NCBI GenBank assembly: GCA_910586555.1 | Contig: CAJUJY010000001.1 | Coordinates: 73,645 to 137,644 of the forward strand | Direction: 5' to 3' | Origin: an uncultured Lachnospiraceae bacterium | GTDB lineage: Bacteria; Bacillota; Clostridia; Lachnospirales; Lachnospiraceae | DNA: 64,000 nucleotides | Part shown: positions 1 to 9,027 of the stretch, in pieces | How positions within the stretch are numbered: position 1 is the first letter of the stretch | How the letters are laid out: each line of letters starts with the position of its first letter | The notes under the pieces: generated by a model | What the model was told of the DNA's origin: nothing | Database searches by the model: none | What the model saw: only the letters and a program-made list of their open reading frames with translations | Position numbers and translations under genes: made by a program

Positions 1-533
1 TTCCCTGCTTCAAGCATACTTATATCATGGTTTGCTTCAAGCAGCAAAATATCACTTCCTGCAAGATGGCTCGCAGTATAATCATTATAAGTCCCAAGGT
101 CTGTTACCATGCCTGCTTTATGTCCGCTGGCATTTATTGTATAGCACACAGGGCATGCAGCATCATGTGAAATGGAAAATGGTGTTATTTCCATGTTTTT
201 AAACCTTATGCACTTATCAGGGTGTACTTCATATAAATGGTTCATTGATATAACGCCCTGTTTATCTTTACTGCGGATAAAGTCAAGAGTAGGCCCTGTA
301 GCATAAACAGGGATATCAAACATTTTTACCATCATATTAATACCTTGTATATGGTCAGTATGCTCATGTGTAATAAATATGCCATCAAGTTCTTCAGGCC
401 TTACGCCTATTGTTAAAAGCCCTTCTGCAATTCTTTTGCGGCTTATTCCTGCATCTATAAGTATATTTGTGCCTTTATCTCCTATATAAATACAGTTGCC
501 GCTGCTTCCGCTTGCAATGCTACAAACTCTCAT
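1..533 (-). CDS. MBL-fold metallo-hydrolase, WalJ/YycJ-like (partial, C-terminus outside window)
   Basis: The first 177 codons are present and the rest runs off the left edge. The N-terminus MRVCSIASGSSGNCIYIG is typical of the YycJ/WalJ branch of metallo-beta-lactamase-fold proteins, and the metal-binding motif THEHTDH follows at about residue 60. Family members are cytoplasmic two-metal hydrolases or exonucleases linked in Firmicutes to cell-wall and division control. The gene starts 6 bp after the stop of the FtsA-like gene and is probably the last known member of the hisH-hisF-ung-ftsA-like operon. The substrate cannot be read from the sequence. Confidence 0.85.
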   Translation of the reverse strand, partial: MRVCSIASGSSGNCIYIGDKGTNILIDAGISRKRIAEGLLTIGVRPEELDGIFITHEHTDHIQGINMMVKMFDIPVYATGPTLDFIRSKDKQGVISMNHLYEVHPDKCIRFKNMEITPFSISHDAACPVCYTINASGHKAGMVTDLGTYNDYTASHLAGSDILLLEANHDISMLEAG

Positions 534-539
534 AACCTG

Positions 540-2924
540 TTACTGCCTTTCTACCCATTCTATCCTTATAACATCACCATTAGTTACAGGTTCTGTAAAA
601 TCACATGCCATTCCATTTACAGATGTTTCAAGATGGTCACCATGCGCTACAGAAGTATCAACGGGATAAAAATCCAGTACATCAACAAGTATATACTTTT
701 GTTTGCCTGTTAATGTAACCTGGTTTCCATTAACAGTTATATTTATATTTTCCGTTAAATCCTTATTTATAGTACAATCTGCCCCTTTTGTAATTTCTGT
801 TGCAGCTTTTTCTAAAAGCCTTTCTTCTGGCAGTTCTTCATTATATACATTTTTTGTTAAAGCTTCTTCCTCTGGAAGTCCTTCTTCTGGAAATTCTTCA
901 TTATATATATTTTCTTCTAATAGCTCTTCTTTATATATATCCTCTTCTAAAGGTTCTTCCTGGAAACCATCATCGTTTATGTTTTCCTCTAAAGGTTCTT
1001 TTTCCTGCAATTCCTTCTTATATATAATATTTTCTGGAAGTTTTTCATGGTTTTCTTCCTTTATATATAGTAAATCATTTGTAACAGGGAACTGCCCGTC
1101 ACCATATTTTTTTATAAGCTCATTATAGTTAGGTTCTTCTTTCATAATTTCACATATAATTGAAAAATTATCATACACTTTTGTATCCATAGGTGCAATC
1201 ACGTTATTTACATATACCTTCCCCCTGTAAATAATATCCATAAATTCAAGTACTTGTTCAAGTGTATAATATCCGAGTATTTCTATGCGGTCTAAATCTT
1301 TAACTTCATAAAACCCTGATACAAGGCTGCCATTTACTGTTACAAAACGCGGGCATGTTATTTCTTTGCCATTAAATATTATATTCATGTTTGACCTGTA
1401 TTCTGGAAGGCTGCTTATTTCAAGTACTGCATCAGAACCACGTGTAGATGGTATAATATCAATTTTGGAATTTTGTTCAAGCGGGGTGCTCATTCCTGTC
1501 TGTCTTCCGTTAAGCCTGACAATAGCTGCTTCACCCTCTTTGCCACGAAGCATACGTTTTTCACCATTAACAAAATATATAAGGGTTTTGCCACGTTTTG
1601 GGAAAAGATCCACATTTGGGAAACCCATCTGTATGGCAGCGTCCATAATTGTAAGCTTGCTGTTATCATAAAGTTTAATACGTTCCCCATTTACTGTTAC
1701 AAATATAAAATTATTGCGCTGCTCATAATAATTAAGGCAGATGCCGACAGGAGTTACTAAAAGCGAGTCTATTTTAACATCTTCCTGCATAAATTCAACA
1801 TTGCCAAGCACTTCTGAACCACGCAGGGCAACCCTTTCTTTTTGCAGGCCAAGATATTCTGAAAGGCTTTCTACAAAACCCTTTATCTTACCACCTCCCC
1901 CAACTACAAATACAGCACTTGTGGACTTGCCACCATTAAGTTCCATAATTTTACTGGCAATGTTTTTTGTAGTGCTTTTAACTGTTTCTTCCACAACCTC
2001 TGCTATTTCCTCTGATGAAACCCTTTGCGGAAGCCCCATAATATCATAAAATTCAACTTCAGTATTAGTAGTACTTGCACATTTAAGCCTGTCTGCTTCA
2101 TTAAAATCTGTAAGGTAATGTTTGGCAATACATTCCGTAAATTCATCACCAGCAGATGGAATCATTCCGTAGGCTATAATGCTTCCGTCTTTAGTTATAG
2201 ATATATCAGATGTCCCTGCACCTACATCTACAAGTGCAATATTAAGCAGCCGGAACTTTTCTGGTATTGCAACATTTATAGCAGCAATAGGTTCAAGTGT
2301 AAGGTTTGCTACATAAAGGCCTGCACGTTCTACTGCGGCATACAGCCCGTCAACTACTTCATTAGGAAGGAATGTTGCAATAAGTTCTGCTTTTATGCTT
2401 ACTGCTTTATGCCCTTCAAGGTTTGAAATAATATAATCATTCTGGTAATAATGTTTAACTGAATAACCAACACAGTAAAACCTTATATCATCAGTTTTCT
2501 TTTCATCACGCAGGATACTATATGCATTTTCAACACCAAGCATATCAAGTGTATATATATGTTCACTTGTTATAACTGTATCTGAAGCAAAAACTGTCTG
2601 TGCCTCTGCCTCGACAGTTTTAAGTACACGCCCTGCGGCAGCGATACATACATCTTTAAACCGCCTTCCTGTCATGTCTTCAAGTTTTTTATGCACTTCT
2701 TCTATTGTTGCAGCAACTTTTCCAATATCATGTATCTGCCCGTCAAGCATTGCCCTGGTCTTATGTTCCTTAGATATCTGTGCAACTACTACAAAACCGT
2801 TTGTACTGTTTTTATATCCTACTGTGCCAACTACACTTCTGGTACCAATATCAAGGCCAAATACCAGTTGTTCTGGAACACCGTCCATATTTATTTTTCC
2901 TGGTTGTCTGGAATTTTCTGCCAT
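540..2924 (-). CDS. FtsA/PilM-like actin-fold ATPase with long acidic C-terminal extension
   Basis: An actin-fold ATPase of the FtsA/PilM type, 794 residues. GLDIGTRSVVG near residue 25 is the phosphate-1 motif, VDVGAGTSDISI near 235 the phosphate-2 motif and VFVVGGGGKIKGF near 340 the adenosine motif. Ordinary FtsA has about 420 residues; this one adds roughly 380, with ubiquitin-like beta-rich segments, then a Glu/Pro-rich stretch (about residues 640-730) of repeated EELPEE/NIYNEE units, then another small beta domain at the end. No amphipathic FtsA-type membrane helix is evident at the very C-terminus. I start it at the second ATG because GGAGG lies 5 nt upstream of it; the upstream ATG overlaps that site. 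It lies between ung and a WalJ-like gene. A role in division or envelope assembly is inferred. Confidence 0.8.
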   Translation of the reverse strand: MAENSRQPGKINMDGVPEQLVFGLDIGTRSVVGTVGYKNSTNGFVVVAQISKEHKTRAMLDGQIHDIGKVAATIEEVHKKLEDMTGRRFKDVCIAAAGRVLKTVEAEAQTVFASDTVITSEHIYTLDMLGVENAYSILRDEKKTDDIRFYCVGYSVKHYYQNDYIISNLEGHKAVSIKAELIATFLPNEVVDGLYAAVERAGLYVANLTLEPIAAINVAIPEKFRLLNIALVDVGAGTSDISITKDGSIIAYGMIPSAGDEFTECIAKHYLTDFNEADRLKCASTTNTEVEFYDIMGLPQRVSSEEIAEVVEETVKSTTKNIASKIMELNGGKSTSAVFVVGGGGKIKGFVESLSEYLGLQKERVALRGSEVLGNVEFMQEDVKIDSLLVTPVGICLNYYEQRNNFIFVTVNGERIKLYDNSKLTIMDAAIQMGFPNVDLFPKRGKTLIYFVNGEKRMLRGKEGEAAIVRLNGRQTGMSTPLEQNSKIDIIPSTRGSDAVLEISSLPEYRSNMNIIFNGKEITCPRFVTVNGSLVSGFYEVKDLDRIEILGYYTLEQVLEFMDIIYRGKVYVNNVIAPMDTKVYDNFSIICEIMKEEPNYNELIKKYGDGQFPVTNDLLYIKEENHEKLPENIIYKKELQEKEPLEENINDDGFQEEPLEEDIYKEELLEENIYNEEFPEEGLPEEEALTKNVYNEELPEERLLEKAATEITKGADCTINKDLTENINITVNGNQVTLTGKQKYILVDVLDFYPVDTSVAHGDHLETSVNGMACDFTEPVTNGDVIRIEWVERQ

Positions 2925-2941
2925 CAGAACCTCCATATATA

Positions 2942-3619
2942 TTAAACATTTTCAATCTGCCAGTCTATTGGCTCTAATCCATTTTCCTTAAGGAAATCGT
3001 TAGTTTTACTGAAATGTTTGCATCCGAAAAATCCCCTGTATGCAGATAACGGGCTTGGATGTGGTGCTTTCAGTATAAGATGTTTAGGGTTTGTAAGCAT
3101 TGGGATTTTGCTTTGTGCAGGCTTTCCCCATAAAAGGTAAACTATTGGCCTGTCTTGTGCATTAACAGCCTGTATTACAGCATCTGTAAACTTTTCCCAT
3201 CCCCTGCCCTGGTGGGAATTAGCCTGGTGTGCCCTTACTGTAAGAACTGTATTAAGCATAAGCACACCCTGGTCTGCCCACTTTTTAAGATAACCGTTAT
3301 TAGGTATAGTACAGCCTAAGTCATCATGTATTTCTTTATAAATATTTTGTAAAGATGGCGGTATATCTGGCTGGTCTGGCAGCACAGAAAAACAAAGGCC
3401 ATGCGCCTGGTGTACATTATGGTATGGATCCTGCCCAAGAATTAATACCTTTACAGATGAAAGCGGTGTAAAATGGAATGCATTAAATATATCATCTGCT
3501 GGCGGATACACAACCGTCTTACTGTATTCTTCCTTTACAAACTCAAAAAGTTCCTTATAATAAGGTTTTGAAAACTCTGGCTGGATTGCATCAAGCCAGT
3601 CATTCTGTATCATTGACAT
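2942..3619 (-). CDS. ung: Uracil-DNA glycosylase (family 1)
   Basis: Removes uracil from DNA in base excision repair. At 225 residues it is full length for family 1. The water-activating motif GQDPYHNVHQAHGLCFS lies near residue 60 with its catalytic Asp, and the HPSPLSAYRGFFGC loop near residue 185 carries the catalytic His and the leucine that enters the helix. A GGAGG site lies just upstream of the ATG. The gene follows hisF by 23 bp and precedes the FtsA-like gene by 17 bp, so it is probably co-transcribed with both, although the functions are unrelated. Confidence 0.96.
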   Translation of the reverse strand: MSMIQNDWLDAIQPEFSKPYYKELFEFVKEEYSKTVVYPPADDIFNAFHFTPLSSVKVLILGQDPYHNVHQAHGLCFSVLPDQPDIPPSLQNIYKEIHDDLGCTIPNNGYLKKWADQGVLMLNTVLTVRAHQANSHQGRGWEKFTDAVIQAVNAQDRPIVYLLWGKPAQSKIPMLTNPKHLILKAPHPSPLSAYRGFFGCKHFSKTNDFLKENGLEPIDWQIENV

Positions 3620-3642
3620 AAAAATCCTCCTTTGCTAAACAA

Positions 3643-4410
3643 TTAATAAAAGTTTCTTACACTAATTCCTTCTTTATCTAAGTATTCTTTTACTTCCCTG
3701 ATTTCAAGTTCTTTATAGTGGAAAAGTGATGCTGCAAGTACTGCGTCTGCTTTTCCCTCTGTAAATGCCTCTTTAAAATGGCAAAGTTTCCCTGCACCGC
3801 CTGATGCTATTACAGGAATTGAAACATTTTCTGATACAGTCCTTGTAAGTTCTATATCATAACCGTTTTTAGTGCCGTCACAGTCCATGCTTGTAAGAAG
3901 TATTTCACCTGCACCAAGCCTGTCTGCTTTTATTGCCCATTCCACGGCATCAATCCCCATATCTATACGCCCGCCGTTCTTATATATATTCCAGCCTTTT
4001 TGGTCTTTGCGCCTTTTGGCATCTATTGCAACTACAACACACTGGCTTCCAAATTTTAACGCTGCTTCTGATATAAGATCTGGATTTTGTATTGCGGCTG
4101 AATTAACCGCAACTTTGTCTGCCCCCTCCCTTAAAATAAGCCTGAAATCTTCTACAGTCCTTATGCCGCCCCCAACTGTAAATGGTATAAATACAGTTTC
4201 TGCAACACGCCGTACCATATCAATTTTAGTTGCTCTTGCATCTGATGATGCAGTAATATCAAGAAATACAAGTTCATCAGCACCAGCCCTTCCATAAGCA
4301 GCGCCCACCGTAACAGGATCTCCTGCATCTTTTAAATCTACAAAATTTACACCCTTTACCACACGCCCGTTATTAACATCAAGACATGGTATAATTCTTT
4401 TTGTAAACAT
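3643..4410 (-). CDS. hisF: Imidazole glycerol phosphate synthase, cyclase subunit HisF
   Basis: TIM-barrel cyclase subunit that turns PRFAR plus ammonia into imidazole glycerol phosphate and AICAR in histidine synthesis. At 255 residues it is standard length. The start [20 protein letters not shown] carries the first catalytic Asp, and VVVAIDAKR near residue 130 carries the second. Phosphate-binding loops are seen as [10 protein letters not shown] and [13 protein letters not shown] longer reading with ten extra N-terminal residues is possible, but the family starts at MFTKRI. It lies 33 bp behind hisH, its glutaminase partner. No other his genes are in the window. Confidence 0.96.
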   Translation of the reverse strand: MFTKRIIPCLDVNNGRVVKGVNFVDLKDAGDPVTVGAAYGRAGADELVFLDITASSDARATKIDMVRRVAETVFIPFTVGGGIRTVEDFRLILREGADKVAVNSAAIQNPDLISEAALKFGSQCVVVAIDAKRRKDQKGWNIYKNGGRIDMGIDAVEWAIKADRLGAGEILLTSMDCDGTKNGYDIELTRTVSENVSIPVIASGGAGKLCHFKEAFTEGKADAVLAASLFHYKELEIREVKEYLDKEGISVRNFY

Positions 4411-4443
4411 ATCAACCTCTTTTCTATGCCTGGCACACAATTA

Positions 4444-5049
4444 TTATAACATACAGAAGTTTTTTAATATTTTAAGCCCGGTGCTGCCACTTTTTTCTGG
4501 ATGGAACTGGCAGGCAAATATATTGCCATGTTCTGTGGCAGCATGTATATGTGTTATGTATTCTGTAGAAGCTGCCACATCTTCTTCATTATCCGCCTTA
4601 AGATAATATGAATGTACAAAATATACATATGAATTATCTGGTACATCTTTAAATAGGCGGCTTCCTTTTTTAACAGATATTGAATTCCAGCCCATATGTG
4701 GTATTTTATAGCCTTCTTTTTTAGGTATGGCAAGTATCTTTCCTTTTAATATCCCAAGGCCCTTTACACCTGGCATTTCATCACTTGATTCAAATAAAAG
4801 CTGTAAACCAAGGCATATTCCAAGTAATGGTTTATTATCTGATGCTGCCTTTTTAACAACCTGCGCAAGCCCGCTGCTTTCCAGTTTTTCCATTGCATCT
4901 CCAAATGCACCGACACCTGGCAGTATAATTTTATCTGCACTATAAATTTCTTCTGGCACACCTGTGGTTATGCATTCTTCACCCAGATATGCAAGTGCTT
5001 TTTCAACACTTTTCAGGTTTCCTGCATCATAATCAACTATTGCTACCAT
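4444..5049 (-). CDS. hisH: Imidazole glycerol phosphate synthase, glutaminase subunit HisH
   Basis: Class I glutamine amidotransferase subunit that feeds ammonia to HisF. At 201 residues it is full length. The nucleophile Cys is in LLGICLGLQLLFE near residue 80, and the His-Glu pair is in CQFHPEKSG near residue 182. The N-terminus MVAIVDYDAGNLKSVEKAL is typical. An upstream CGGAGGGT serves as ribosome binding site. It is the first gene of the minus-strand cluster; the AT-rich repeat block at 5,087-5,161 lies directly upstream and may hold the promoter. Confidence 0.96.
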   Translation of the reverse strand: MVAIVDYDAGNLKSVEKALAYLGEECITTGVPEEIYSADKIILPGVGAFGDAMEKLESSGLAQVVKKAASDNKPLLGICLGLQLLFESSDEMPGVKGLGILKGKILAIPKKEGYKIPHMGWNSISVKKGSRLFKDVPDNSYVYFVHSYYLKADNEEDVAASTEYITHIHAATEHGNIFACQFHPEKSGSTGLKILKNFCML

Positions 5050-5086
5050 TATACCCTCCGTTTCCGTATTTTGTAAATATAGATAA

Positions 5087-5161
5087 TATCTATAATAGAT
5101 GCTATATAATAGAAAATATCTATAATAGAAGATATCTATAATAGATATTATCTATAATAAA
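5087..5161. repeat. Four copies of TATCTATAATA in an AT-rich block upstream of hisH
   Basis: The 11-mer TATCTATAATA, usually followed by GA, begins at 5,087, 5,117, 5,133 and 5,149, spaced 30, 16 and 16 bp. Each copy holds a TATAAT hexamer on the plus strand. The block sits 40-110 bp upstream of hisH. It may be an operator array or simply slipped-strand AT repeats; the sequence does not decide. Confidence 0.7.
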
Positions 5162-5180
5162 TATTATTTATATATTCAAT

Positions 5181-5211
5181 AAAAGCCCACCAGTTTATTT
5201 AACGGCGGGCT
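5181..5211 (-). terminator. Rho-independent terminator after the acidic membrane-protein gene
   Basis: Read on the minus strand, AGCCCGCC and GGTGGGCT form a stem with one mismatch around an AT-rich loop, followed by TTTTATT. It lies about 120 bp past the stop of the 5,334-7,037 gene and would separate it from the hisH operon. Confidence 0.7.
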
Positions 5212-5232
5212 ATAACCAAACTTAAACGTTTC

Positions 5233-5265
5233 AATCCACTTGCGGCAGCCAGGAGCAAGTGGATT
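5233..5265. repeat. Perfect 11-bp hairpin in the 3' flank of the acidic protein gene
   Basis: AATCCACTTGC (5,233-5,243) and GCAAGTGGATT (5,255-5,265) are perfect inverted repeats around an 11-nt loop. No T-run follows on either strand, so it is not a simple terminator. The loop GGCAGCCAGGA and the flanking CCGCTTCCGCTCCGC recall parts of the 152-bp dispersed repeat at 14,094 and 44,330, so this may be a decayed relative. Confidence 0.6.
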
Positions 5266-5333
5266 GCCTCATGGCAGCAGGGGATACCGCTTCCGCTCCG
5301 CCCACTACTGTTGTTAATTGTTGGAAATTCCAA

Positions 5334-7037
5334 TTATATTTTCTTCTTTGCAATACCCACTACTCTTTTTGTATATGCTGTATTATCAAGGCTTAATATG
5401 TCATATGCTTTCTTTTCAGACAGCCCGAATTCATCTTTTAATATGCTTAATATCCTGTTTTTACATACTTTCATATCACCTTCAATTTCCAGATCCATTG
5501 CCATATCTATATTTTCATCATATTTCTGGAGCCCGCGCAAAAGTGCATTAAGTGCATCAGGATAATATTTCATTTCAGCATAACTGCTGTATGTATCAAT
5601 AGACTGCTGTACTTTCATTACAGTAATTATTTTATCATACAGTTCAGGTTCTTTATCTTTAAGCTTAGTTCCTCTTGCTTCATTGTATGCATCACTGTAC
5701 CTTTGTAATGTAAAATACCTTTCAGCTTCTGATTTGCTGTAATTATATCCAAATATATTAGTACCTGTTATTACACCTGCAAGCAGTATAGCAGCACCTG
5801 CGGTTACAATTATTACACCTGTTTTATTAAGCTTGCCAACTACTTCCTGCTCTTCTGCTTCCTTTTCTGCCTCTTTCTTAGCAGCTTTTTCTGCTTTCTT
5901 AGCAGCTTTTGCCTCTGCCTTTTCTGCCTTTTTAGCAGCCTTTGCCGCTTTTTTGGCCTCCTTTGCTTCTGCTGCCGCTGCTTTTTTAGCTTCTTTCTCT
6001 TCTTTAGCCTTAGCCTCTTCTTCTGCTTTTAAAACAGCCTGTTCTTCCTCTTCTTCTTTTGCTTTGCGTTCTGCTTCTGCAATTTCGTCTGTTACAACAT
6101 TACCGAATACACGTTTAAAGAAACCTGGCTTCTTTTCCTCTTCTGCCTCTTCCTGTTCTACAGGTTCTGTTTTCTTTGGAACTTCTTCTTCCATGGCAGG
6201 TACTGCTTCTGGAACCCCAAGACTGTCTAATATACCATCAAGCCCGTCACTATTATCCCCAGTTTCTTCAACTCCTGTACCACCTTCTGCTGGTTCTTCC
6301 CCAGGTATGTTATCTATGCCCAGGCCGTCTAATATGCCTTCAGGCATAAAACCAGGATCTTCTTCAGCAGCAGGCTCTTCTTGTGGCAGTGGTTCTTGTA
6401 CCTCTGGCATATCTTCTTCCATAATACCAGGTATATCTGGATCTAATGAAATGCCATCAGGTAATATATCATCTTCTTCTGTGCCTTGGGCTGCTCCTTC
6501 TGCATTGGTTTCTTCTTCCTCTGGAACAGGAACATCTTCTGTAGGTTCTTCTATATTATCTGCCATTTCAAGGCTTAAACCGTCTGTTTCTTCTGCTGCA
6601 TTATCTGTTTTTTCCTCAGTTTCTGCTTCTTCTGGTATTAAAGGTACTGTTTCTGTTTCTTCTTCCTCTGTTATAACAGTTTCTTCTGGTATGGCAGTTA
6701 TTTCCTCTGGCTCTTCAAGAGCACTTACAGATGCATCCATAGCCCCTGTAATTTCTGCAATTTCCTCTTCCTGGCTATTATCCTCTGTTTCTTCCATAAC
6801 AGGAAGCTGGATGTCAAGTTCAGTATCTAAATCATCTAAGCTGCCAGATTCCATAGAAACATCTGGTAAATCTGATAAATCACCTAAATCACTAATATCA
6901 CCAAGGCCACTTAAATCAGCAAGACCCTCAAGGTTCTGTAAATCATCAAGTTCTACAAAATCTTCCAGTCCGCCAAAACCTTCATCACTGCCAGGACTGT
7001 TGTCTTCAATCTGGCCTAAATCTTTTTCCTCGCTCAA
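5334..7037 (-). CDS. Acidic single-span membrane protein with Ala/Lys coiled coil, function unknown
   Basis: 567 residues, no recognised family. The first ~300 residues are strongly acidic (runs of EEE, DLGDLSDL-type repeats, Glu/Pro/Val-rich). Residues ~310-400 are a charged Ala/Lys/Glu helix (KAAKKAEKAEAKAAKKAEK), probably a coiled coil. A single hydrophobic span follows at ~410-432 (VIIVTAGAAILLAGVITGT). The C-terminal ~135 residues look helical, with a YSDAYNEARG segment that may be TPR-like. No signal peptide is seen, so the acidic part should be cytoplasmic and the short tail outside. The start is TTG; ATG is not available nearby. It lies 57 bp behind cheV on the same strand, so a link to signalling is possible but unproven. 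Confidence 0.75.
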   Translation of the reverse strand: MSEEKDLGQIEDNSPGSDEGFGGLEDFVELDDLQNLEGLADLSGLGDISDLGDLSDLPDVSMESGSLDDLDTELDIQLPVMEETEDNSQEEEIAEITGAMDASVSALEEPEEITAIPEETVITEEEETETVPLIPEEAETEEKTDNAAEETDGLSLEMADNIEEPTEDVPVPEEEETNAEGAAQGTEEDDILPDGISLDPDIPGIMEEDMPEVQEPLPQEEPAAEEDPGFMPEGILDGLGIDNIPGEEPAEGGTGVEETGDNSDGLDGILDSLGVPEAVPAMEEEVPKKTEPVEQEEAEEEKKPGFFKRVFGNVVTDEIAEAERKAKEEEEEQAVLKAEEEAKAKEEKEAKKAAAAEAKEAKKAAKAAKKAEKAEAKAAKKAEKAAKKEAEKEAEEQEVVGKLNKTGVIIVTAGAAILLAGVITGTNIFGYNYSKSEAERYFTLQRYSDAYNEARGTKLKDKEPELYDKIITVMKVQQSIDTYSSYAEMKYYPDALNALLRGLQKYDENIDMAMDLEIEGDMKVCKNRILSILKDEFGLSEKKAYDILSLDNTAYTKRVVGIAKKKI

Positions 7038-7094
7038 TTCCCGTTAATCTCCCTTACAAACTAATGCCATATTACAATAACAATAATATATTTA

Positions 7095-8009
7095 TTATGC
7101 ACCTGTTGTATTGCCTATAAGCTTATCAATAGCACTAACAAGCTGGCCAATCTCAGGTTTTGAAAGCTGTGCATCTGCACCAAGCTGTTCACCCTTGCGC
7201 CTCATCTCTGCATTAACAAGTGATGAGAAAATTATAAGCGGAATATGTTTAAGCTGTTCATGTTCCTTAACAAGTTTTGTAAGCCTGTGCCCGTCCATCT
7301 GTGGCATTTCTATATCAGTGATAATACATGAAACATTTTCATCAACACTGCCTTCTGCAAGGTATTGTTGCAGTTTATCCCAACATTCCTGTCCATTATC
7401 AGTTGTCGTCAGGTTAGTATATCCTGCCTGTTCAAGACAGTTTACAATCATTTTACTAAGAAGTGCCGAATCTTCTGCAATAAGAATAGGGCTTTCATTA
7501 CGGCTCCTGTTCCTCATATGTTCAACATCTGAAACCTTAAGGCCTGTTTCTGGGTTAATCTCTGATACTATTTTTTCAAAATCAAGGATAATAATAAGTT
7601 TTTTATCTATACGGATAATTCCTGTAGCCATACCCTCACCAGCAGTATTAATTGTTGAGTCAGGCTTTACAATGTCAGACCATGATACCCTGTGGATTCC
7701 AAGTACAGCATTTACATGGAATGCTGTATTAAGCTGGTTAAAGTTAGTAACTATGTACATATCATTAGATACTTTTTCAGGTTTCTCCAGATGCATAACC
7801 TCTGCCAGATCAATTATAGAAATAATTTCATCCCTTGGCATAAATATGCCTTCAATCCTGGGATCTGCATTTGGGATAGGTGTAGGCGTCTGGTATGAAA
7901 TAATCTCACGTATTTTTGCAACATTAATTCCATAATAATTATTGCCTACTTTAAACTCCAAAATCTCCAGTTCATTAGTTCCACTTTCTAATAAAATTCC
8001 TGTTTCCAT
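7095..8009 (-). CDS. cheV: Chemotaxis coupling protein CheV (CheW domain plus receiver)
   Basis: Couples chemoreceptors to the CheA kinase and can be switched by phosphorylation. An N-terminal CheW-like domain (residues ~14-160, with LEFKVGNNYYGINVAKIREI) is followed by a response-regulator receiver (~175-300) with the acceptor Asp in IITDIEMPQMDGH near residue 232 and the switch Lys in LSKPEIG. The start METGILLESG is chosen because GGAGG lies 9 nt upstream; a longer frame begins nine codons earlier. A chemoreceptor gene is at 21,518, but no cheA or cheW is in the window. Confidence 0.93.
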   Translation of the reverse strand: METGILLESGTNELEILEFKVGNNYYGINVAKIREIISYQTPTPIPNADPRIEGIFMPRDEIISIIDLAEVMHLEKPEKVSNDMYIVTNFNQLNTAFHVNAVLGIHRVSWSDIVKPDSTINTAGEGMATGIIRIDKKLIIILDFEKIVSEINPETGLKVSDVEHMRNRSRNESPILIAEDSALLSKMIVNCLEQAGYTNLTTTDNGQECWDKLQQYLAEGSVDENVSCIITDIEMPQMDGHRLTKLVKEHEQLKHIPLIIFSSLVNAEMRRKGEQLGADAQLSKPEIGQLVSAIDKLIGNTTGA

Positions 8010-8076
8010 ATATCCGTACCTCCAATATTTTACCACATAATAGTGGCAATAATCCTGCCGGCATGCGGCATAATGC

Positions 8077-8829
8077 TTATTTTAAATTGAATGAGGCTTC
8101 TTTATTGTCTTTTACAGCTTTTACTGCAATATCTTTAAGCTTTACAGATGAATCTGCCTCAAATACCAGCACTCCTTTTTTACTTTCTCCTGCTGCTATA
8201 TGTTCATTAAAACTTAATAAATCACCCTCTGCAATGGTAAGTTTTGCCTGGCCATAACTTTTCCCACCTATTGTTATGGAATAGTTTACCTTTTTATTTA
8301 CAAAATTTACTTTTTTTGCTTTGGAAGAATTATTTTTTATTGCAAATGAAACAATTACAAGCTTTTTACCTTTATCTGCTGATATAGATGAATAACTTGT
8401 GCTTATATGTTTCTTTGATGTGGCTGATAAAGGCTTTACGCTAATACCCTGTATGCCATATATCTGGTTTAAGCTTACATTTTTTGCTGCTGGTGCACTG
8501 CCCCCGCTTCCTGTACTTGTGCCACTCCCTTTGCCTCCACCTGCTCCCTGGTTTCCCATGCCTTGTGTCCCGCTATTTCCCTGTTCCTCTTTGCCATCTG
8601 GTACGGCTGTTTTCACTGGGACTGGTTCTGGTGTAGGTTTTGGTGTAGGCTTTAGTACTGATTTGTCATAATTAAATGAATGTTCATATCTTTCAGAGCT
8701 GTTTAAAACTGCACCTGCAATATACTGGCTTATCATAGCACTGTCACTTTCTGTTAAATCTGGAACAGTAGTACAGCCTGTCAAAATCATTGATATTATA
8801 AACACAGTGGCAAACATTCTCTTTTTCAT
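8077..8829 (-). CDS. Secreted lipoprotein with Ig-like (DUF4352/DUF5067-type) domain
   Basis: 250 residues. The signal peptide MKKRMFATVFIISMILTGC ends in a lipobox (LTGC), so the mature protein should be tethered to the outer face of the membrane by Cys19. A linker rich in Pro, Thr and Gly (about residues 60-115) leads to a C-terminal beta-sandwich-like domain whose LVIVSFAIKNNSSKAKKVNFV and AGESKKGVLVFEA segments resemble the DUF4352/DUF5067 families of Firmicute lipoproteins. The function of those families is not established. It has its own promoter at 8,984-9,013 and stands between cheV and a sensor kinase. Confidence 0.85.
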   Translation of the reverse strand: MKKRMFATVFIISMILTGCTTVPDLTESDSAMISQYIAGAVLNSSERYEHSFNYDKSVLKPTPKPTPEPVPVKTAVPDGKEEQGNSGTQGMGNQGAGGGKGSGTSTGSGGSAPAAKNVSLNQIYGIQGISVKPLSATSKKHISTSYSSISADKGKKLVIVSFAIKNNSSKAKKVNFVNKKVNYSITIGGKSYGQAKLTIAEGDLLSFNEHIAAGESKKGVLVFEADSSVKLKDIAVKAVKDNKEASFNLK

Positions 8830-8983
8830 ACCTTTATCCCCCCTGGAAGTTATTCAAATTAAGCCTGTGCCATAGATTGGCACTAATGGCAAAACGGGCA
8901 AATCTGCCTTGCTGGAATTATACATCAGACAGGTTACAGTACATTTCCTGCCGCCATATAACAATCTGCCAGCCTGTATTTAT

Positions 8984-9013
8984 ATAGTACCATATTTACA
9001 TTTGGTGCGTCAA
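8984..9013 (-). promoter_or_regulatory. Sigma-A-type promoter for the lipoprotein gene
   Basis: On the minus strand TTGACG (9,013-9,008), an 18-bp spacer and TACTAT (8,989-8,984). Transcription would start near 8,977 and give a leader of about 150 nt. The leader contains a small hairpin, GTGCCA/TGGCAC, near 8,870. Confidence 0.55.
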
Positions 9014-9027
9014 TGAGAAGATTATTT

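Noticed and set aside
5833..7047. 404-codon Ser/Ala-rich plus-strand ORF
   Set aside because: It is antisense to the acidic Glu/Ala/Lys protein; its composition is the mirror of that codon bias and it has no ribosome binding site.
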